Shown piece after piece: positions 16,727-26,164 of a stretch of DNA of 64,000 bases. The position numbers were made by a program, and so were the translations under genes. Each line of letters starts with the position of its first letter. The first letter of the stretch is position 1. This DNA is from an uncultured Pelagibacteraceae bacterium. Its GTDB lineage: Bacteria > Pseudomonadota > Alphaproteobacteria > Pelagibacterales > Pelagibacteraceae. The stretch is from positions 62,001-126,000 of the forward strand of contig CACBXQ010000001.1 of assembly GCA_902543245.1 (NCBI GenBank), in the 5' to 3' direction. Below the pieces are notes generated by a model. The model was not told where the DNA came from and ran no database searches. It worked only from the letters and a program-made list of their open reading frames with translations.

Positions 16727-17902
16727 ATGAGTACAGAAATTATTAATAAAGTTTATCCAGAAACTATTAAAATTTTATCAGACTTAATTGGTTTTAAAAC
16801 AATTTCAGGAGAGGATAATAATGAGTTAATAAATTACTGTGATGATAAACTCAAAAAAATTGGTGCTGTATCTTTTAAAACTTCCGATGATAAAAAAAAG
16901 AGAACTAATCTTTTTGCTTCATTAAAATCAAAAAATGGATCAAATAAAAAAAGTATAATATTTTCAGGACATACAGATGTAGTTCCAGTATCTAAAAATT
17001 GGAAAACTGATCCATTTGTTGCAACCTTAATAGATGATAAAATTTACGGTAGAGGTTCATGTGATATGAAAGGATTTATCGCATGTACTTTAGCAATGGC
17101 GCCTATTCTATCTAACATGAAACTGGATAGAGATATTCATTTTTCCTATACTTTTGATGAAGAAACAGCCTGTCAAGGTGCACCTTTATTAATTGAAGAA
17201 CTAAAAAAAAGAAACTTTAATAATTCATTATGTATAGTTGGTGAGCCAACTAACATGAAGATTATCGATGCACATAAAGGATGTTATGAGTACACAACAT
17301 ACTTTGAAGGCTTGGCAGGACATGGTTCCTCTCCAGATAAAGGAGTAAATGCAGTAGAATTTGCCACGAAATATATAAATAAATTACTTCATTTAAGAGA
17401 AATTCTAAAAGAAAAATCTCCTAAGAACTCAATTTTTGATCCTCCATATACGACATTACAAATTGGAGGTATTTCTGGTGGTATTGCAAGAAATGTTATT
17501 GCAGATAAATGTAAAGTTGATTGGGAGTTAAGACCTATAGTAAAATCTGATGGTGTTTTTGTTAATAATGAAATGGACAAATTTGTTAATGAAGAATTGC
17601 TTCCTGAAATGAAAAAAATACACCCAAATTCTAAAATTGAAAAAGAAGTAATTGGTGAAATTATTGGCTTTGAAAGAGAAAGTGATTCTGAGGCTTGCGA
17701 ACTTGTTGCAAAAATTACAGGTGACAATTCAAGAGACTCGGTATCTTTTGGAACTGAAGCAGGTTTATTTCAAGAAATTGGTATTAGCACTGTAGTTTGT
17801 GGACCAGGATCAATAGAACAAGCTCACAAAGTAAACGAATATGTTTCTGTAGAACAAATAAAAAAGTGTTTAGGCTTTATTAATGAGATTAGGAATTATT
17901 AA
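16727..17902 (+). CDS. argE: Acetylornithine deacetylase-like M20 metallohydrolase
   Basis: 391 aa, full-length M20A peptidase-family protein. Zinc ligands and catalytic residues are visible: FSGHTDVVPV (His, Asp), GRGSCDMKGF (bridging Asp), FDEETACQGAP (catalytic Glu plus ligand) and VGEPTN. The lid domain insertion includes AGHGSSPDKGVNAVE. ArgE removes the acetyl group from N-acetylornithine in arginine synthesis. An isolated member could also deacylate other N-acyl amino acids. Its stop overlaps the convergent aldehyde dehydrogenase gene by 4 bp. Confidence 0.85.
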   Translation: MSTEIINKVYPETIKILSDLIGFKTISGEDNNELINYCDDKLKKIGAVSFKTSDDKKKRTNLFASLKSKNGSNKKSIIFSGHTDVVPVSKNWKTDPFVATLIDDKIYGRGSCDMKGFIACTLAMAPILSNMKLDRDIHFSYTFDEETACQGAPLLIEELKKRNFNNSLCIVGEPTNMKIIDAHKGCYEYTTYFEGLAGHGSSPDKGVNAVEFATKYINKLLHLREILKEKSPKNSIFDPPYTTLQIGGISGGIARNVIADKCKVDWELRPIVKSDGVFVNNEMDKFVNEELLPEMKKIHPNSKIEKEVIGEIIGFERESDSEACELVAKITGDNSRDSVSFGTEAGLFQEIGISTVVCGPGSIEQAHKVNEYVSVEQIKKCLGFINEIRNY

Positions 17903-19332
17903 TTCCAGCCACCTACTGATTTAACTTCTAAAAACTCAAGAAGTCCTTCTTTTCCTGCTTCTCTTCCAATTCCAGAATGCTTAAATCCTCCAAAAGGAGC
18001 ATCAACTGCAATGCCTGCTCCATTTACATCAACCATTCCAGATCTTAGCTTTCTTGCAACCCTTTGAACCTTTTCAGTATCTTGGGTTTGGATATAATTG
18101 GTAAGGCCATACTCTGTATCGTTAGCAATATTAATTGCCTCTTCTTCTGACTCAAATGGTATAACTGATAATACAGGTCCAAATATTTCTGTTTTTGCTA
18201 TCTCCATATTGTTATTTACATCAGCAAACACAGTTGGCTTAACATAATAACCATTATCAAATCCATTTGGCTTTCCTGGTCCACCAGAAATTAATTTAGC
18301 ACCTTCATCGATTCCTTTTTTTATTAATGTTTGAATTTTATTATATTGTATCTCTGAAATTACAGGGCCAATATGATCTCCTTCTTTGTTTGGATCATCA
18401 ACCTTAAACTCATCTGCATATTTTTTCAGTCTCTCAACAGCTTCTTCATACATTGATTTTTCAATTAACATTCTAGTTGGAGCATTACAAGACTGACCTG
18501 AGTTTCTAAAGCATCTAAGAGCCCCTCTTTCTATAGCTTCCGAATCTGCATCTTTAAATATAATATTTGCTCCTTTTCCTCCAAGTTCTAAACTTACTCT
18601 TTTAAAATCTTTGGCAGCATTTTGAGAAATTAATGCTCCTGCTCTTGTCGAGCCTGTAAAAGAAATCATATTTACATCTGGATGACTTGTAAGAGCATCT
18701 CCTGTTGTTGCACCATCTCCATTTACAAGATTAAAAACTCCTTTTGGAAATTTTGCTTCATCGATCAGTTCAGCAATAATCATTGCTGATAGAGGAGCAA
18801 GTTCTGAAGGTTTTAAAATCATCGTACAACCAGCGGCTAATGCAGGGATTACTTTTAATGTAACTTGATTAATTGGCCAATTCCATGGAGTAATTAATGC
18901 ACAAACACCTTTAGGCTCATACAAAATTCTTTGATTTTTTGCGTGTTCACCAAGTGGTTTTTCGAACTCAAATTCTTTTAGGTACCTTATAAATGATTTT
19001 GTATGACTTGCTCCAGTACCTGTTTGTAGTTTTGATGCAAAATCTTTTGGAGCTCCCATTTCTTGAATAATTGCCTCAGTAATATCATTCCATCTTTTCT
19101 TATATAAAGTATAAAATGTTTCCAATAATGAAATACGTTCTTCTTTAGTCGAAAAGCCCCAAGTTTTAAAAGCCTCTTTTGCAGCTATTACTGCTGAATG
19201 AATATCTTCTTTTCCACCTAAAGAAATAATCGCACAGCTTTTTTCTGTAGCAGGATTAATAACTTGGATATCATTTTGCTTACTTGGAGAAACCCATTTA
19301 CCATTAATATAAAAATTTCTTTTTTCTAACAT
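17899..19332 (-). CDS. NAD(P)-dependent aldehyde dehydrogenase, next to agmatinase
   Basis: 477 aa, complete. Catalytic Glu249 in VSLELGGKG and nucleophile Cys282 in NSGQSCNAPTRM are intact; the cofactor region reads ITPWNWPINQ and FTGSTRAG. It is about 20 bp downstream of the agmatinase gene on the same strand. That suggests oxidation of an aminoaldehyde from polyamine breakdown (for example 4-aminobutanal) in a shared operon. It is a close paralogue of the gene at 31475-32905 along the whole length. Confidence 0.88.
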   Translation of the reverse strand: MLEKRNFYINGKWVSPSKQNDIQVINPATEKSCAIISLGGKEDIHSAVIAAKEAFKTWGFSTKEERISLLETFYTLYKKRWNDITEAIIQEMGAPKDFASKLQTGTGASHTKSFIRYLKEFEFEKPLGEHAKNQRILYEPKGVCALITPWNWPINQVTLKVIPALAAGCTMILKPSELAPLSAMIIAELIDEAKFPKGVFNLVNGDGATTGDALTSHPDVNMISFTGSTRAGALISQNAAKDFKRVSLELGGKGANIIFKDADSEAIERGALRCFRNSGQSCNAPTRMLIEKSMYEEAVERLKKYADEFKVDDPNKEGDHIGPVISEIQYNKIQTLIKKGIDEGAKLISGGPGKPNGFDNGYYVKPTVFADVNNNMEIAKTEIFGPVLSVIPFESEEEAINIANDTEYGLTNYIQTQDTEKVQRVARKLRSGMVDVNGAGIAVDAPFGGFKHSGIGREAGKEGLLEFLEVKSVGGWN

Positions 19333-19352
19333 TTTAGCAAATTATCCTTTCT

Positions 19353-20312
19353 TTATGTTTTTGCAAATAAATTAGTCAATTCGTAAACAATTGTTGCCGC
19401 TGCTAATGAAGTTACTTCTGCATGATCATAGGCTGGCGAAACTTCAACCACATCAGCAGATATTAAATTTAAACCAGAAAGTCCTCTTAAAACATTCACC
19501 ATTTCCCTTGTTGTCATTCCAGCAATTTCTGGTGTACCAGTTCCTGGAGCAAAAGCAGGATCTAATACATCGATGTCTATAGATAAATATAAAGCATTAT
19601 CTCCAACTCTTTTTCTAATTCTTTCAGCTATTTTATCAGTGCCCTCTGTTTGAAATTCATCACAATGAATAATTTTAAAACCAAAGCTTTCATCATTTTT
19701 TATATCTTCTCTGCTATAAAGTGGGCCTCTAATTCCTACATGCATTGATGCATCATCTAAAAACAAACCTTCCTCTCTAGCTCTTCTAAAAGGAGTTCCA
19801 TGTGTATAAGGAGCTCCAAAATATGTATCCCAAGTGTCAAGATGAGCATCAAAGTGTACTAACGAAACTGGTCCATTATTTTTTTTATTAATAGCTCTTA
19901 ATAACGGAACTGCAATTGTGTGATCTCCTCCTAAACTAATAATACCTCCAACTTTATCAAGCAACTCTGTTGCACCAGTTTCGATTTGCTTTATAGCTTC
20001 ATCTATACTGAATGGATTACATGAGATATCACCAGCATCTGCAACTTGTTGAACTTTAAAAGGTTCAACATCATAACTAGGATGATAATTTGTTCTTAAG
20101 TGTCTTGACGCTTGTCTTATACTTTGTGGTCCAAATCTTGCTCCTGGCCTGTAACTGGTTCCTGCATCAAAAGGAATACCTACAATCGCGACATCGCAAC
20201 TTTCAACGTCTCTAAGTTCAGGCAATCTTGCAAAAGTGCTAGGGCCAGCAAATCTAGGTACTTTTGTTCCACTTACTGGTTGGATAGGGTTTTTATTTCT
20301 ATTTTTTTTCAT
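19353..20312 (-). CDS. speB: Agmatinase / ureohydrolase family
   Basis: 319 aa. All three manganese-binding signatures of the arginase/agmatinase fold are present: SLGGDHTIAVPLL, HFDAHLDTWD and SIDIDVLDPAFAPGTGTPE. SpeB hydrolyses agmatine to putrescine and urea. In Pelagibacter-like bacteria such enzymes may act on several guanidino compounds, so agmatine is likely but not proven. It is followed by an aldehyde dehydrogenase; a Pot-type transporter lies 4 kb away on the same strand. Confidence 0.93.
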   Translation of the reverse strand: MKKNRNKNPIQPVSGTKVPRFAGPSTFARLPELRDVESCDVAIVGIPFDAGTSYRPGARFGPQSIRQASRHLRTNYHPSYDVEPFKVQQVADAGDISCNPFSIDEAIKQIETGATELLDKVGGIISLGGDHTIAVPLLRAINKKNNGPVSLVHFDAHLDTWDTYFGAPYTHGTPFRRAREEGLFLDDASMHVGIRGPLYSREDIKNDESFGFKIIHCDEFQTEGTDKIAERIRKRVGDNALYLSIDIDVLDPAFAPGTGTPEIAGMTTREMVNVLRGLSGLNLISADVVEVSPAYDHAEVTSLAAATIVYELTNLFAKT

Positions 20313-20324
20313 TTATATTTAGAT

Positions 20325-21062
20325 ATGAAATTTTTAAAAATTGTTTTTTTTACTTTTATATTAATTTCATCATCTAATGCTAACACAATATTTTACCTAA
20401 TCAAAATACCAAACCTTGAAATTTATGATGACACTGCTCAAAATGGTCTAAAATATCTTAAAGCAATTAAACCTTTTCAAGTAGGAATAAGAGATAATAA
20501 TGTTTCATGTTCAAATCCTAAAAAAGAATTACTAGAAAAAAAATATATTATTATAAGAAAGAATTTGGATAGGTATTCTTATGATTTTTTAGAAAAAATA
20601 AATTTTAAGTATGTCGTTTTATGTAAAAATTTATCAGTTGGTGGTATTGAAGCTGTCGGATTTTCCAATCCAGAAATGAAAACTATCCTCATAAACATAG
20701 GTATAAATACTTATGATTTGGGGCGTATATCTCATCATGAATTATTTCATATTATTAATGAAAATTTTAAAAATATATTTAATGAAATTGATTGGAAAGA
20801 TATTAATGAGGATAGTTTTTTATACTCAGAATGTTCCACTTGCTCAGAAAATTTTGGATTAGATTTAATTGAAAATCAAAATGGTTTCTTAAGTGAATAC
20901 TCAAAGTCTACTCCTGCTGAGGATATGGCTGAAATTTTTTCTTTCTTAATGACGAGAAATAGTAAAATAGCTACTATTGCCTCTAGTGATAAAATCATTA
21001 GAAAAAAAATTAATTTTATTAAAGATAATATTTATAAAATTGATAAAAATTTCAAATTTTAA
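20325..21062 (+). CDS. Secreted putative zinc metallopeptidase
   Basis: The track begins at 20112, inside the agmatinase gene; ATG 20325 is the sensible start and gives 245 aa with a signal peptide (MKFLKIVFFTFILISSSNAN). The zinc motif HExxH reads SHHELFHIINENF near residue 142. About 60 residues later PAEDMAEIFSFLM could supply the third Glu ligand. This layout resembles small lethal-factor-like putative metallopeptidases. It has several Cys (CSTCSEN) that may form disulfides. Only 12 bp separate it from the divergent agmatinase start. Substrate unknown. Confidence 0.7.
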   Translation: MKFLKIVFFTFILISSSNANTIFYLIKIPNLEIYDDTAQNGLKYLKAIKPFQVGIRDNNVSCSNPKKELLEKKYIIIRKNLDRYSYDFLEKINFKYVVLCKNLSVGGIEAVGFSNPEMKTILINIGINTYDLGRISHHELFHIINENFKNIFNEIDWKDINEDSFLYSECSTCSENFGLDLIENQNGFLSEYSKSTPAEDMAEIFSFLMTRNSKIATIASSDKIIRKKINFIKDNIYKIDKNFKF

Positions 21063-21065
21063 ATT

Positions 21066-21713
21066 ATGATAAAAAAAATTAAACAAACAAAATCAGAAAA
21101 AATTTTAATTATTTTTATTTCTTTGTTAGCAATATTTTCTTTTATTTTTTTTTTTTCAATTAAAAATAAATGCTTATTTGTTAAAAATAATGACCCTAGC
21201 AAAATTATTTTTGAAAATCGCAATAATATTGCAATTTTAAATGCAGAATGTGGAAATGTGATTATCGAATTATATCCTGATATTTCACCTAATACTGTGA
21301 AAAGATTTAAAGAATTAATTAAAGAAAAAAAATATGATCATGTAGCATTTCATAGAGTAATAAAAAATACTTTAGTTCAAGGTGGTGATTTGGAATTTGG
21401 AAGAAAAAATAATTTAAACTACACCTATTTAGGGACTGGAAGTTCAGGACTTGGATTGTTAAATACAGAAATAAGTAGAACTTTTAATTTTACAAAAGGT
21501 ACCGTTGGATTTGCAAGAACTAATAAAAAAAATACTGAAGATAGTCAATTCTTTATACTTCTAGTAGATGCTCCATTATTTAATGAGGAATTCACTCCTG
21601 TTGGAAAAGTTTTATATGGTTTAGATGTTCTTAAAAAAATTAAGTATGATGAAAAATCAGAATATGTTTTGAGGCCAGACTTTATACTAAAATTTAAGAT
21701 GTTAGTTGACTAA
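21066..21713 (+). CDS. Membrane-anchored cyclophilin-type peptidyl-prolyl isomerase
   Basis: 215 aa. A basic N-terminus is followed by one hydrophobic segment (ILIIFISLLAIFSFIFFFSI), an uncleaved anchor, so the domain should face the periplasm. The cyclophilin core is clear: VAFHRVIKNTLVQGGDLEFG and EDSQFFILLVDAPLFNEEFTPVG. It catalyses proline isomerisation during folding of exported proteins. It lies 3 bp after the putative metallopeptidase gene, so the two are probably cotranscribed. Convergent overlap of 12 bp with the FadN-like gene. Confidence 0.88.
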   Translation: MIKKIKQTKSEKILIIFISLLAIFSFIFFFSIKNKCLFVKNNDPSKIIFENRNNIAILNAECGNVIIELYPDISPNTVKRFKELIKEKKYDHVAFHRVIKNTLVQGGDLEFGRKNNLNYTYLGTGSSGLGLLNTEISRTFNFTKGTVGFARTNKKNTEDSQFFILLVDAPLFNEEFTPVGKVLYGLDVLKKIKYDEKSEYVLRPDFILKFKMLVD

Positions 21714-23924
21714 CGGTTTTCCTGTTTTTAAAGTATGTTTAATTCTATCTTGAGTTTTGTTATTTTCTATTAGTCTCATAAATGACTCTAATTCTAGTTT
21801 ATACATGTCATCTTCTGATAGACTCTTATCAATAGTCGTATTACCTCCACTTAAAACATTTGCTAATTCTTTGCCAACTTCCATTCCGTGATCTAAAATT
21901 ATTTTTTCATTATATAATTTCTCTAAAGCAGATATCATTTTATCTTTTACTTCTTTTCCGGGTAAATTAAATTTTATTTCAGATGGAGCTTTAAATTCAT
22001 TATTGTCATCTAATATTTTTTTAGAAACCTCAAATAAACTATTTCTATTCATGATTTTTTTATCTTCTGGTCTTAAATATTTTAATGGTTCAGCTTCAAC
22101 TGGAGATGTAGCTGTTTTCGCATAACCAATAATATCAAATACTTTCAATGGTGCGAAATTTGGGTCTTTTTTGGCCTCTTCAGTATCAAGCCATCTTGCT
22201 AACATTTCCTTGCATCCTCCACCTGCTGGAACCAGACCAACCATTGTTTCTACTAATCCAATCACTATATTCGTATGAGATGCAACAAAATTACTTTGAA
22301 CTAAAACTTCAAAGCCGCCGCCCAAGGTTAAACCTGATGGAGCAGAGATCACAGGATAATTAGAATATTTAAGTTGTTTGCATGTATCCTGAAAATATTT
22401 TACAAATTTTTCGATTGATTTAAAATCACCTTTTTCAGCAAAGTTCATTGTATATGTAAGATTAACACCAGCTGAAAATTGCATACTTTCATTCATAATT
22501 ATTAAAGGTTTGTCAGTTGCTTTTTTTAAACAATCCATTGAATCATAATCTAGAGCATTTGCTTTTGTTGTAAATTCAACAATATTAAAATCTTTGAATC
22601 TATAAATTTCAGCAGAGTCATTTTTTTCTAGCTTTGTTGCTCTAGGTTTAATTTTTCCAAGCGTTTCTATGTTAGTGTAAAGTTGTCTTTCACCATAAAA
22701 GTTTTCATCTTTTGATTTAGATAAGTTTTCCAAAAATTTATTATTTTGAAAATTTTCTATTTTTGCAAAAAAATTATCAACACCAATTTCTTTTAACATT
22801 TCAAAAGGGCCTTTAACCCAGTTAAAACCTAATCTCATTGCTTCGTCTATATCATTAAATTTATCTGTAATTCCTGGAACCAGAGATGAAGCATATTTAA
22901 TTATTTTTGATATTACTGACCAAGCATATTCACCATATCTATCATTGCGATTTACTAAAGAAACTAAATCCACTTTATCAATTTTTAAGTCTATTTTTTT
23001 AGCTGTGGAATACTCCCCTGTTTCAAGATTTATAGCTTCAAGAACTTTTTTATTTTCAATTTTGTTCATTCTATAGAATCCACCTTTGCCTTTTCTTCCT
23101 GTGTATCCTGTTTCAATTAATTTTTTTACTAATGGTATTTCTTTTGCAACTATCTGAAATTCATCATTTTCTGGGAGTTCTTTGATAAAACTTTTTAATA
23201 CATCAGCCATTAAATCAATGCCTATAAGGTCATATAAACCAAAAACTCCTGTCTTTGGAATTCCCATAGGTCTACCAAAGATTGCATCAGCCTCCTCAAT
23301 GCTTAATTTCATTCTAAATGCTTCCGTCATTGCAACTTGCATTGCATAAACTCCAATTCTATTACCAAGAAAACCTGGAGTGTCATTGCATATTATTGCT
23401 CCTTTGCCTAAATCTTCTTCACAAAATTCTTTTAAATAGTTGATTTTGTCTAAATCATTATGTTTATTTTTAACTATTTCTAATAATCCCATGTATCTAA
23501 CGGGATTAAAAAAATGCGTTATACAAAAATCTTTTTTGTCATCATCAGATAATTTTTCAGCTAAAATATCTAAAGGTATTGATGAAGTATTTGAGGAAAC
23601 AATTGATCCATTTTTTCTATGTTTAAAGATTTTTTCATAAATATTGTGTTTGATGTCTATTCTTTCTACTACAGCTTCTACTATCCAGTCAGCATTTTTA
23701 ACTAAATCAAAGTTTTCATTTATGTTTCCAACGTTAATTTGATTTATCTTTGATTTATCTAATAATAAAGGTGGTCTGGATTTATGAATTCTCTCTCTTG
23801 CTTTTTCGCTTATTTCAGTGGTTAAATCTAACAATGTAACTGGAATATTTGCATTGCATAATTGAGCAGCAATTCCACTTCCCATTGTCCCCGAGCCAAT
23901 TACAACTACATTATTAATTTTCAT
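21702..23924 (-). CDS. 3-hydroxyacyl-CoA dehydrogenase / enoyl-CoA hydratase fusion, FadN-type
   Basis: 740 aa. The dehydrogenase half comes first: Rossmann VIGSGTMGSGIAAQL at residue 8, then ITHFFNPVRYMGLLEIV with the catalytic His and NDTPGFLGNRIG. The crotonase half is C-terminal (about residue 450 on), with SAPSGLTLGGGFEVLVQSN and VGLVPAGGGCKEML. This order is the reverse of E. coli FadB and matches the FadN (YusL) type. It performs the hydration and NAD-dependent oxidation steps of beta-oxidation. The minus-strand Pot genes upstream are 60 bp away. Confidence 0.9.
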   Translation of the reverse strand: MKINNVVVIGSGTMGSGIAAQLCNANIPVTLLDLTTEISEKARERIHKSRPPLLLDKSKINQINVGNINENFDLVKNADWIVEAVVERIDIKHNIYEKIFKHRKNGSIVSSNTSSIPLDILAEKLSDDDKKDFCITHFFNPVRYMGLLEIVKNKHNDLDKINYLKEFCEEDLGKGAIICNDTPGFLGNRIGVYAMQVAMTEAFRMKLSIEEADAIFGRPMGIPKTGVFGLYDLIGIDLMADVLKSFIKELPENDEFQIVAKEIPLVKKLIETGYTGRKGKGGFYRMNKIENKKVLEAINLETGEYSTAKKIDLKIDKVDLVSLVNRNDRYGEYAWSVISKIIKYASSLVPGITDKFNDIDEAMRLGFNWVKGPFEMLKEIGVDNFFAKIENFQNNKFLENLSKSKDENFYGERQLYTNIETLGKIKPRATKLEKNDSAEIYRFKDFNIVEFTTKANALDYDSMDCLKKATDKPLIIMNESMQFSAGVNLTYTMNFAEKGDFKSIEKFVKYFQDTCKQLKYSNYPVISAPSGLTLGGGFEVLVQSNFVASHTNIVIGLVETMVGLVPAGGGCKEMLARWLDTEEAKKDPNFAPLKVFDIIGYAKTATSPVEAEPLKYLRPEDKKIMNRNSLFEVSKKILDDNNEFKAPSEIKFNLPGKEVKDKMISALEKLYNEKIILDHGMEVGKELANVLSGGNTTIDKSLSEDDMYKLELESFMRLIENNKTQDRIKHTLKTGKPLVN

Positions 23925-23985
23925 GAAATAAACTAATAGATTTTTAAAATCGTATTGTCAATATGTTACAAAAGATAATAGATTG

Positions 23986-24840
23986 TTATCTGTTAATTCC
24001 TCTAATCCTTTCAGATCTTCTTCTTAATAGTTCGGCTGTTACTAAAATTAAAGTTGATAAAATAATTAAACAAGTTGCAACAGCTAAAATTGTTGGACTG
24101 AGTTGTTCTCTTAAGCCAGTCCACATTTGAACTGGAATTGTTGTGTTGTCTAATCCAGCTAAAAATAATACAACAACAACTTCATCAAATGATGTTACAA
24201 ACGCAAACAAACCTCCAGAGATTACTCCAGGTAAAATAAGAGGAAGAGTTATTTTCATAAAAGTATTTACAGGGGTGCTTCCTAAACTTGCAGCTGCTCT
24301 AGTTACACTATGATCAAATCCTGAAAGTGTAGCTGTAACAGTAATAACAACAAAAGGTGTACCTAGAACTATATGTGCTAAAATTATACCAGTATGAGTA
24401 GCTGCTAATCCGACCTTAGCCATAAAGAAAAAGATCGCAACACCTGAAATTATTAATGGAACAATCATTGGTGAAATCAAAGCTGCCATAATAATTCCTT
24501 TAAATGGCATATATCTACTACTCAGACCCAAGGCTGCAACTGTTCCAAGTAAAACAGAACCTAAAGTTGCAAAAATTGCAATTATAAAACTATTTTTTGC
24601 AGCAAGACCCCATGGGTTTTTTGTTCCATAAATCATATCTTGATACCATCTCAATGAAAAAGCATCTGGATCTAATCTTTTCATTCCATCTGAAAAAACT
24701 AAAAATTCTTCTGCATTAAAAGAAAGTGGAAAAATAACAAAGAGTGGTGCTATTAAAAAGAAAAATACAAATGTACAAATCGATAAATAAATATAATGCC
24801 AAATCCTATAACGTGTCTCTGTATACTTTGGTAAAGCCAT
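23986..24840 (-). CDS. potC: Pot-type ABC transporter permease (PotC-like)
   Basis: 284 aa with six membrane spans and the permease EAA-type loop ITRAAASLGSTPVNTFMKITLPL. A conserved cytoplasmic-side pattern SFDEVVVVLFLAGLDNTTIPVQMW is typical of PotC. It is 3 bp downstream of the PotB-like gene and is the last gene of the eutA-eutD-potA-potD-potB-potC run. Together with the other Pot proteins it should import a polyamine-like cation or related compound. Confidence 0.9.
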   Translation of the reverse strand: MALPKYTETRYRIWHYIYLSICTFVFFFLIAPLFVIFPLSFNAEEFLVFSDGMKRLDPDAFSLRWYQDMIYGTKNPWGLAAKNSFIIAIFATLGSVLLGTVAALGLSSRYMPFKGIIMAALISPMIVPLIISGVAIFFFMAKVGLAATHTGIILAHIVLGTPFVVITVTATLSGFDHSVTRAAASLGSTPVNTFMKITLPLILPGVISGGLFAFVTSFDEVVVVLFLAGLDNTTIPVQMWTGLREQLSPTILAVATCLIILSTLILVTAELLRRRSERIRGINR

Positions 24841-24843
24841 AAA

Positions 24844-26097
24844 TTATCCTAATTTAATATTATCAATTCCTACTAATTTATTATAAACCCAATAAACTGC
24901 TAAAACGCCAGCAAGTAACATTAGTCCCATAGCTGATGCAAAACTCCAATCTAAAGTACTCTTCATATGAAATGCAATTTGATTACTTATTAATGTACCT
25001 GAGGCACCACCAACTAGTGCTGGAGTAATATAATATCCAATAGCTAATATAAATACCAACAAACATCCTGCACCTATTCCAGGAATTGTTAAGGGAAAAT
25101 ATATTTTAAAAAATGTAACAAATGGTGTGCCACCAAGAGATTTACCTGCTCTCATTAAACTTGGGGAAATTGTTTTCATTACACTGTACAATGGCAAAAC
25201 CATGAAGGGTAATAAAATTTGTGTCATGGCTACGTAAGTTCCAGTTTTATTGTACATCATTTCGGGGCGGTTATCGTCTGCAACTAATCCTGTAAATACA
25301 AAAAAATCATTCACTATTCCTTGTTGTTGAAGGAGTATCATCCAACTCGCAGTTCTAACTAATAGTGAAGTCCAAAATGGCAATAATACACAAATCATCA
25401 ATAAATTGCTGTATTTCATTGGCAGTGTAGCAAGTAGATAGGCGATTGGATATGCCATTAAAAAACAAAAAACTGTTACAAAAAAAGCAACTTCAAGTGT
25501 TCTAGTCCATAAAATTCTATGAATTCTTCTATCTTCAGAAACTTGAACAATATTACCGTCTTCGTTTTCATACATGTCAATACCTTTTAGATATTTAGAA
25601 TATGAGTATTCAGGAGCTCGTCTCTTAATCGCTCTCCAATAATCAACATCTCTCCATCTTTTATGTACCGCCATAATTTGTTCTTTATAATTACCTTCTG
25701 TGAATTTTTTTTGTTTTCTAGCTAATTTTTTAAGAACACTTTTAAATCCATTTTTTTCATAATTAAGTTGCGTAGATAGTTTTCCAGCAGTTTTGTTTTC
25801 TACTAAAATCTTATAATCTAGATAAAATGCTTCAAAAACTTCCTCTGATGGAAGTTCTTTTCCGTCCCATTTTTCCATAGCAACGTATGTCTTGGGTAGC
25901 ATTTTAGATACCATGCGATCATCAATACTTCTAAACAACATTTCTCCAATTGGAAAAACATATGTAATAAGTAAAAAGAATAATAATGGTGCTACAAGTA
26001 AAAATGCTTTTATTTTATTTTTTCTTTCAGATTTTTTTAGACTTTCCTCTAGGGGAATCCCGTCTGTAGTAAGTATTTTTTTTGTCTCGGAGCTCAT
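24844..26097 (-). CDS. potB: Pot-type ABC transporter permease with large N-terminal insertion (PotB-like)
   Basis: 417 aa, about 130 longer than E. coli PotB. After the first span there is a charged, non-membrane insertion (about residues 55-200; for example KLARKQKKFTEGNYKEQIM). Then come the remaining five spans and the EAA loop MRAGKSLGGTPFVTFFKIYFPL. The same enlarged periplasmic region is known from some alphaproteobacterial Pot/opine-type permeases, so it is a family variant rather than a fusion. The start follows a terminator-like hairpin by only a few bases. Confidence 0.88.
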   Translation of the reverse strand: MSSETKKILTTDGIPLEESLKKSERKNKIKAFLLVAPLLFFLLITYVFPIGEMLFRSIDDRMVSKMLPKTYVAMEKWDGKELPSEEVFEAFYLDYKILVENKTAGKLSTQLNYEKNGFKSVLKKLARKQKKFTEGNYKEQIMAVHKRWRDVDYWRAIKRRAPEYSYSKYLKGIDMYENEDGNIVQVSEDRRIHRILWTRTLEVAFFVTVFCFLMAYPIAYLLATLPMKYSNLLMICVLLPFWTSLLVRTASWMILLQQQGIVNDFFVFTGLVADDNRPEMMYNKTGTYVAMTQILLPFMVLPLYSVMKTISPSLMRAGKSLGGTPFVTFFKIYFPLTIPGIGAGCLLVFILAIGYYITPALVGGASGTLISNQIAFHMKSTLDWSFASAMGLMLLAGVLAVYWVYNKLVGIDNIKLG

Positions 26098-26104
26098 AAA
26101 ATAA

Positions 26105-26128
26105 AAAGGGCGGTAAAAACCGCCCTTT
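26105..26128 (-). terminator. Intrinsic terminator/attenuator hairpin between potD and potB
   Basis: AAAGGGCGG / CCGCCCTTT form a perfect 9-bp stem with a 6-base loop. Read on the minus strand it is followed by TTTTTATTTT and then directly by the potB ATG. It lies within one operon, so it probably lets most transcripts end after the binding-protein gene and fewer continue into the permeases. Confidence 0.85.
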
Positions 26129-26164
26129 AATATTATAATATAATTTAGATATATAAAACCTAAA

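Noticed and set aside
20112-20324. Track start of the metallopeptidase ORF inside agmatinase
   Set aside because: The 71 extra residues are antisense to speB, rich in Ser/Trp/Cys, and would bury the signal peptide that begins at ATG 20325.
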